DNA from: JAWLGW01 sp964569055
GTDB taxonomy: Bacteria; Planctomycetota; J058
DNA: 18,432 bases
Assembly (NCBI GenBank): GCA_964569055.1
Contig: CAZMSZ010000128.1
Location: forward strand, 1-18,432
Direction: 5' to 3'
How positions within the stretch are numbered: the first letter of the stretch is position 1; each line of letters starts with the position of its first letter. The notes below the pieces were generated by a model. The model saw only the letters and a list, made by a program, of their open reading frames with translations, did not search any database and was not told the DNA's origin. The translations under genes and the position numbers were made by a program. Below, one piece after another: positions 15,328 to 18,432 of this stretch.

Positions 15328-16247
15328 TCAGCCCGAGCCAGCCGAGGAATCGGAGCGCAGGTCGAGTGCGAGCTCCAGATCGGGGTCGCTGCGCTGCGGG
15401 CCGAACGNNNNNNNNNNNNNNNNNNNNNNNNNNNNNNNNNNNNNNNNNNNNNNNNNNNNNNNNNNNNNNNNNNNNNNNNNNNNNNNNNNNNNNNNNNNNN
15501 NNNNNNNGAGCGCAGGTCGAGTGCGAGCTCCAGATCGGGGTCGCTGCGCTGCGGGCCGAACGCCAGCAGGCGGTACGACCCAGGCGCGAGGTCGCTCAGC
15601 GACACCGCCCCGGCGTCGTCGCTGGCCCGGCTCTCGAGGGGCGCGCCGGCGCCGTCGCGGAGCTCGAGGCGGTAGGGGACGGGCGCGCCGGGCTCGGCGC
15701 GGGCGCGCAGGTGGACGCCCGCGGCCGCGGCGCTCCAGCTCAGCTCGAGCGCGCCTTCGCCGAACGGGGCCCGCACGCCGGCCGCGCGGCCGGCCGCGGG
15801 CGCGTCGCCGCGCACCACCGCCGGCGCGGGGGTGGGCAGGGGGGGGAAGCTCGCCTCGAGCAGGCGAATGGCCCGAGCGGCCGCGTCGAGGGCCAGGACG
15901 ACGCGCCCTGCGAGGACCGCCAGGAGGCCCGGGGCGGGCTCGACCTCGAGGGCGCGCAGGTCGGCGAGGTCGTCGGCGCACAGCGGGCAGCTCGCGAGGT
16001 GCCGCTCGCGCGCGGCGGCGCGGGCCGGGGCGAGGTCCTCGGCGAGCAGCTCCGCGCGCGAGGGGCAGTGGGCGCGCGAGGCCGGGGCCGCCTCCCGCAC
16101 CAGCCGGGCGGCGCCCCGGTAGAGCGCGAGCTGCTCGCGGCAGTCCGCGCACTCGGCGACGTGCGCCGCCACGCCCTGGGCGGGAGGAGCGTCGCCGGCG
16201 CCCTCGGCCAGCGCCAACAGCTCGTGCGCTTCGGGGTGCTCGGCCAT
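15328..16247 (-). CDS. Double zf-HC2 putative anti-sigma factor (interrupted by scaffold gap)
   Basis: The gene contains the 100-N gap and a 55-bp duplication. Removing the Ns and one copy gives an unbroken frame of 254 aa ending at TGA 15330-15328. Start ATG 16247 is preferred over GTG 16253 because GGAGG lies 7 bp before it; the sigma gene ends just upstream. Two zinc-binding signatures are seen: H29-x3-C33-x2-C36 (HVAECADC) and H83-x3-C87-x2-C90 (HLASCPLC), the zf-HC2 pattern of zinc-finger anti-sigma factors. A moderately hydrophobic helix (107-130) carries Arg and Asp and is a poor membrane segment. The C-terminus (about 165-246) is beta-rich and ends in a LSDLAPGSYRLLAFG pattern, as in Ig-like or carboxypeptidase-regulatory-like folds. 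It probably binds and restrains the sigma factor encoded upstream; the input signal is unknown. Confidence 0.7.
15353..15407. repeat. Left copy of 55-bp direct repeat flanking the N gap
   Basis: These 55 bases are identical, in the same orientation, to 15508-15562 on the other side of the Ns. Both lie in the 3' end of the anti-sigma gene. The repeat most likely represents one real sequence present at the ends of two contigs. Confidence 0.95.
15408..15507. other. Assembly gap of exactly 100 N
   Basis: A run of 100 N, the conventional filler for a gap of unknown size between contigs. It falls inside the anti-sigma coding region. Confidence 0.99.
15508..15562. repeat. Right copy of 55-bp direct repeat flanking the N gap
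   Basis: Identical to 15353-15407. Read on the minus strand this copy continues the anti-sigma coding frame; after merging with the left copy the frame runs on to a stop codon eight residues later. Confidence 0.95.
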
Positions 16248-16249
16248 GG

Positions 16250-16909
16250 TCACTCCTCCTCGCCCTGCGCCGCGCTCAGCCCGAACAGCTCGCCGCAGCG
16301 CTCCAGGAACCCGCGCTCGGCCAGCCGCCGGCGCAGCTCGACCAGGGCGTTGAACTTGAGCCCCGAGACCGAGGCCGGGGTCTTGCCGGTGGCGGCGCAG
16401 ATCTGGCGGACCGGCTGCCCGAGGAGCGTGCGCTCCACCACCTCGCGGCGGCTCGGGTTGAGCTCGGCCACGGCGGCGGCCAGCAGCCGCAAGCAGTCGC
16501 GCCGCTCGAGCCCGTCGTAGACCGCCTCCGCCCAGGCGGGCAGGTCGAAGGCCAGGCCGCCCTCCTCGGCGTCGAACAGGGAGAGCTCGCCGCCGCGGTG
16601 CTTGTCCTTGAGGTTCATGCTCACGAACCAGGCCGTCCGCACCAAGAACCCCTCCAGGCGCCCCTCGCCCTCGTAGCGGAACTTCTCCCCGCGCAGCGCG
16701 CCGAAGAACTGCGCGAACGTCTCCTGCACCGCGTCGTCGAGGTCGGTGAGCCAGAACCAGTTCCGGGCGCGGCGCGCCTCGGCCAGCCGGCGGCGGACGA
16801 ACGGCTCGTAGCGCGCGAACAGCGCGCCCTGCGCCTCCTCCTCACCCCCGCGGGCGCGGGCGACCAGCGACTCGATCGGCTCGGGCGCATGGGGCTGGGA
16901 AAGGCTCAT
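16250..16909 (-). CDS. ECF-like RNA polymerase sigma factor
   Basis: 219 aa. Start ATG 16909 has an AAGGGGGAG ribosome-binding site 4 bp upstream. Sigma region 2 spans about 30-105: ARYEPFVRRRLAEARR, then LTDLDDAVQETFAQFFGAL (54-72), the core polymerase-binding helix, and RLEGFLVRTAWFVSMNLKDK (84-103), the -10-recognition part. A short acidic linker (107-135) replaces region 3, as in ECF sigma factors. Region 4 (about 138-200) has LAAAVAELNPSRREVVERTL and a helix-turn-helix QICAATGKTPASVSGLKFNA (169-188) for -35 recognition. A C-terminal tail ends in GEEE. The zf-HC2 gene starts 2 bp after the stop codon, and GGAGG within the end of this gene serves as its ribosome-binding site, so the two are probably translationally coupled as a sigma/anti-sigma pair. 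It is divergent from pyruvate kinase. The target regulon cannot be read from the window. Confidence 0.88.
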   Translation of the reverse strand: MSLSQPHAPEPIESLVARARGGEEEAQGALFARYEPFVRRRLAEARRARNWFWLTDLDDAVQETFAQFFGALRGEKFRYEGEGRLEGFLVRTAWFVSMNLKDKHRGGELSLFDAEEGGLAFDLPAWAEAVYDGLERRDCLRLLAAAVAELNPSRREVVERTLLGQPVRQICAATGKTPASVSGLKFNALVELRRRLAERGFLERCGELFGLSAAQGEEE

Positions 16910-16932
16910 GCGGCTCCCCCTTCCAGGCGGCC

Positions 16933-16938
16933 AGTGTA
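16933..16938 (-). promoter_or_regulatory. Possible -10 box of the sigma factor gene
   Basis: TACACT on the minus strand matches four of six consensus -10 bases and lies 23 bp before the ATG at 16909, leaving room for a short leader containing the ribosome-binding site. No convincing -35 hexamer is seen, so a non-housekeeping sigma, possibly the product itself, could read it. Confidence 0.25.
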
Positions 16939-17020
16939 CGACCCCCGCCGAGTGCGGTCCTGGACACCGGGGCAGGGGTGCGCGAGCATGCCCCGCCTCC
17001 GACAGCCCCGGGAGGTCGGC

Positions 17021-18432
17021 GTGCCTCGAGACGCCCAGCGCAAGACCAAGATCGTGGCCACGATCGGCCCGGCCTGCTCGGCGGCCAAGCCGCTGCGCAA
17101 GCTGATCGAGGCCGGCGTGGACGTGTGCCGGCTCAACTTCTCGCATGGGAGCCACGCCCAGCACGCCGAGGTGCTGCAGCGGATCCGCAAGATCGAGCAG
17201 GAGGTCGACCGCTCGGTGGCGGTGCTGCAGGACCTGTGCGGCCCCAAGATCCGCGTCACGCAACTCCCCGGCGGGCAGATCAACCTGGTCGAGGGCCAGG
17301 CGATCAAGGTCGTGCCGGGCCTCAAGGAGAGCCGCGACCCGGGGACGATCGGGGCCTCGCTGACGAGCCTCGCCGCGCACGCCGAGGTGGGGCACCGGCT
17401 GCTCCTCGACGACGGGCTGCTCGAGCTGAAGGTGACCGAGGTCCCCGCGGACCGGAGCTGGCTCGGGTGCGAGGTGGTCTACGGCGGGGTGCTCAAGGAC
17501 CGCAAGGGGCTCAACCTCCCCGACACCCACCTCGACGTCCCCTCGGTGACCGAGAAGGACAAGCAGGACCTCGAGTGGGGGATCGAGAACGGGGTCGACT
17601 TCGTGGCGCTCTCCTTCGTGCGCCACGAGGACGACGTGCTCTACCTGCGCGAGCGGCTGCGGGGGCTGGAGCACGCCCCGCAGTTGATCGCCAAGATCGA
17701 GAAGCCCGAGGCGCTCGCCCGCCTCGAGCAGATCGTGAAGGCGTTCGACGGGGTGATGGTCGCGCGCGGCGACCTGTCGGTGGAGACCCCGCTGTACGAC
17801 GTCCCCGCCGCGCAGAAGCAGATCATTCGCCTGGCGAACCTGCACGACCGCCTCTCGATCACGGCCACCCAGATGCTCGACTCCATGCAGGAGCACCCGC
17901 GCCCCACGCGCGCCGAGGTGAGCGACGTCGCCAACGCGATCTACGACGGGACCGACGCGGTCATGCTCTCGGGCGAGACCGCCAGCGGGCGCTACCCGTT
18001 CGAGGCGGTCAAGGTCATGGACCAGATCGCGCGCGCGGCGGACCTGCAGGTCGACAGGCAGTTCGGCAGCGGGCGCCACGACAGCAACGTCAACCTCGAG
18101 ACGTTCGGCGACGCGATCTGCGGGGGCGCCAACAGCGTGGCCCACGACCTCGCCGCCAGCGCGATCGTGACCTTCACCAGCACCGGCACCACGGCCCTGT
18201 TCATGTCGAAGTACCACCCCACCGTGCCGGTGCTGGGCGCCACCACCGAGCGCCCGACCCTGCGCCGCATGAACCTCTACCGCGGGATCACCCCGATCCT
18301 GATCCAGCCCAGCGACCGCTCCGAGGACCTCGTGGCCCAGGCCGAGCGCGAGCTGGTGCGCCTCGGGATCGGCAGGGAGGGCGACGTGGTGGTGTTCGTC
18401 GGCGGGACCAAGCTCGGCACCGCCGGGAACAT
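17021..18432 (+). CDS. pyk: Pyruvate kinase, 3' partial
   Basis: 470 codons are visible; the gene runs off the right edge. It makes pyruvate and ATP from phosphoenolpyruvate and ADP at the end of glycolysis. GTG 17021 is chosen because GGGAGGT lies just upstream and the protein then begins close to KTKIVATIGPA, as pyruvate kinases do; ATG 16988 is an in-frame alternative adding 11 residues. Landmarks: CRLNFSHG (36-43), LQDLCGPKIR (69-78, B domain follows), KGLNLPDT (162-169), IAKIEKPEAL (223-232, catalytic K225 and metal ligand E227), VMVARGDLSVETP (245-257, metal ligand D251), TATQMLDSM (281-289), PTRAEVSDVANAIYDGTDA and SGETASGRYP. From about 355 the C-terminal domain begins and reaches VVVFVGGTKLGTAGN. 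Ser253 replaces the usual Gly of GDLGVE. It is divergent from the sigma factor gene. Confidence 0.96.
   Translation, partial: MPRDAQRKTKIVATIGPACSAAKPLRKLIEAGVDVCRLNFSHGSHAQHAEVLQRIRKIEQEVDRSVAVLQDLCGPKIRVTQLPGGQINLVEGQAIKVVPGLKESRDPGTIGASLTSLAAHAEVGHRLLLDDGLLELKVTEVPADRSWLGCEVVYGGVLKDRKGLNLPDTHLDVPSVTEKDKQDLEWGIENGVDFVALSFVRHEDDVLYLRERLRGLEHAPQLIAKIEKPEALARLEQIVKAFDGVMVARGDLSVETPLYDVPAAQKQIIRLANLHDRLSITATQMLDSMQEHPRPTRAEVSDVANAIYDGTDAVMLSGETASGRYPFEAVKVMDQIARAADLQVDRQFGSGRHDSNVNLETFGDAICGGANSVAHDLAASAIVTFTSTGTTALFMSKYHPTVPVLGATTERPTLRRMNLYRGITPILIQPSDRSEDLVAQAERELVRLGIGREGDVVVFVGGTKLGTAGN

Noticed and set aside
15353..15562. The two 55-bp copies as a real tandem repeat, transposon scar or CRISPR-like element
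   Set aside because: They abut a filler of exactly 100 N, and merging them restores the reading frame; assembly overlap explains them better.
13258..15675. Very long plus-strand open frame opposite the hybrid kinase and through the N gap
   Set aside because: Composition is His/Gln/Arg/Gly-rich without motifs, and it crosses the Ns. The minus strand has a complete MASE1-HisKA-ATPase-receiver protein.

Overview
The window is 18.4 kb of very GC-rich DNA (by eye about three quarters G+C) from a bacterium, almost certainly Gram-negative because it carries an ABC-type O-antigen/polysaccharide exporter pair. The sequence does not settle the phylum. The mix of an ECF-type sigma factor with a double zinc-finger partner, an FHA protein, a MASE1 hybrid kinase and many large glycosyltransferases would suit Myxococcota or Planctomycetota. 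A run of exactly 100 N at 15408-15507 shows that this is a draft scaffold.

Layout. (1) 1-1871, plus strand: the 3' part of a sulfatase-like/alkaline-phosphatase-superfamily hydrolase, cut by the window edge. (2) 1875-10065, minus strand: a six-gene surface-polysaccharide operon, read from 10065 downwards. Its genes are a Wzt-like ATPase, a Wzm-like permease, a GT2-GT4 fusion glycosyltransferase, a double-GT2 glycosyltransferase with an N-terminal coiled coil, a SAM methyltransferase, and a second SAM methyltransferase with a C-terminal coiled coil. Most junctions are 4-nt GTGA or 1-nt TAATG overlaps. (3) 10066-10207: a divergent promoter region with a good sigma-70-like promoter for the operon. 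(4) 10208-12321, plus strand: a GT4 and a membrane-tethered GT2 glycosyltransferase, probably serving the same glycan. (5) 12396-13115, plus strand: an FHA-domain protein. (6) 13129-15201, minus strand: a MASE1 hybrid histidine kinase with a C-terminal receiver. (7) 15328-16909, minus strand: an ECF-like sigma factor followed by a double zf-HC2 protein, its probable anti-sigma factor, whose gene is interrupted by the N gap. (8) 17021-18432, plus strand: pyruvate kinase, cut by the right edge.

How it works together (inference). The two-gene ABC exporter carries a finished lipid-linked glycan across the inner membrane. The two multi-domain transferases, with the divergent GT4 and GT2, supply at least six glycosyltransferase domains to build it. 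The methyltransferases would decorate or cap it. The last gene pairs a methyltransferase with a coiled coil, which recalls the chain-terminating, length-measuring WbdD protein of ABC-dependent O antigens, although no kinase domain is present. The right half holds signalling genes and one central-metabolism gene with no visible link to the glycan.

The most useful observations are: the N gap is probably a scaffolding artefact over a single 55-bp sequence; two proteins share a coiled coil plus an S-x-x-W-R-V-T-R-P-L-R module; and the divergent promoter may use one near-symmetric -10 box in both directions.
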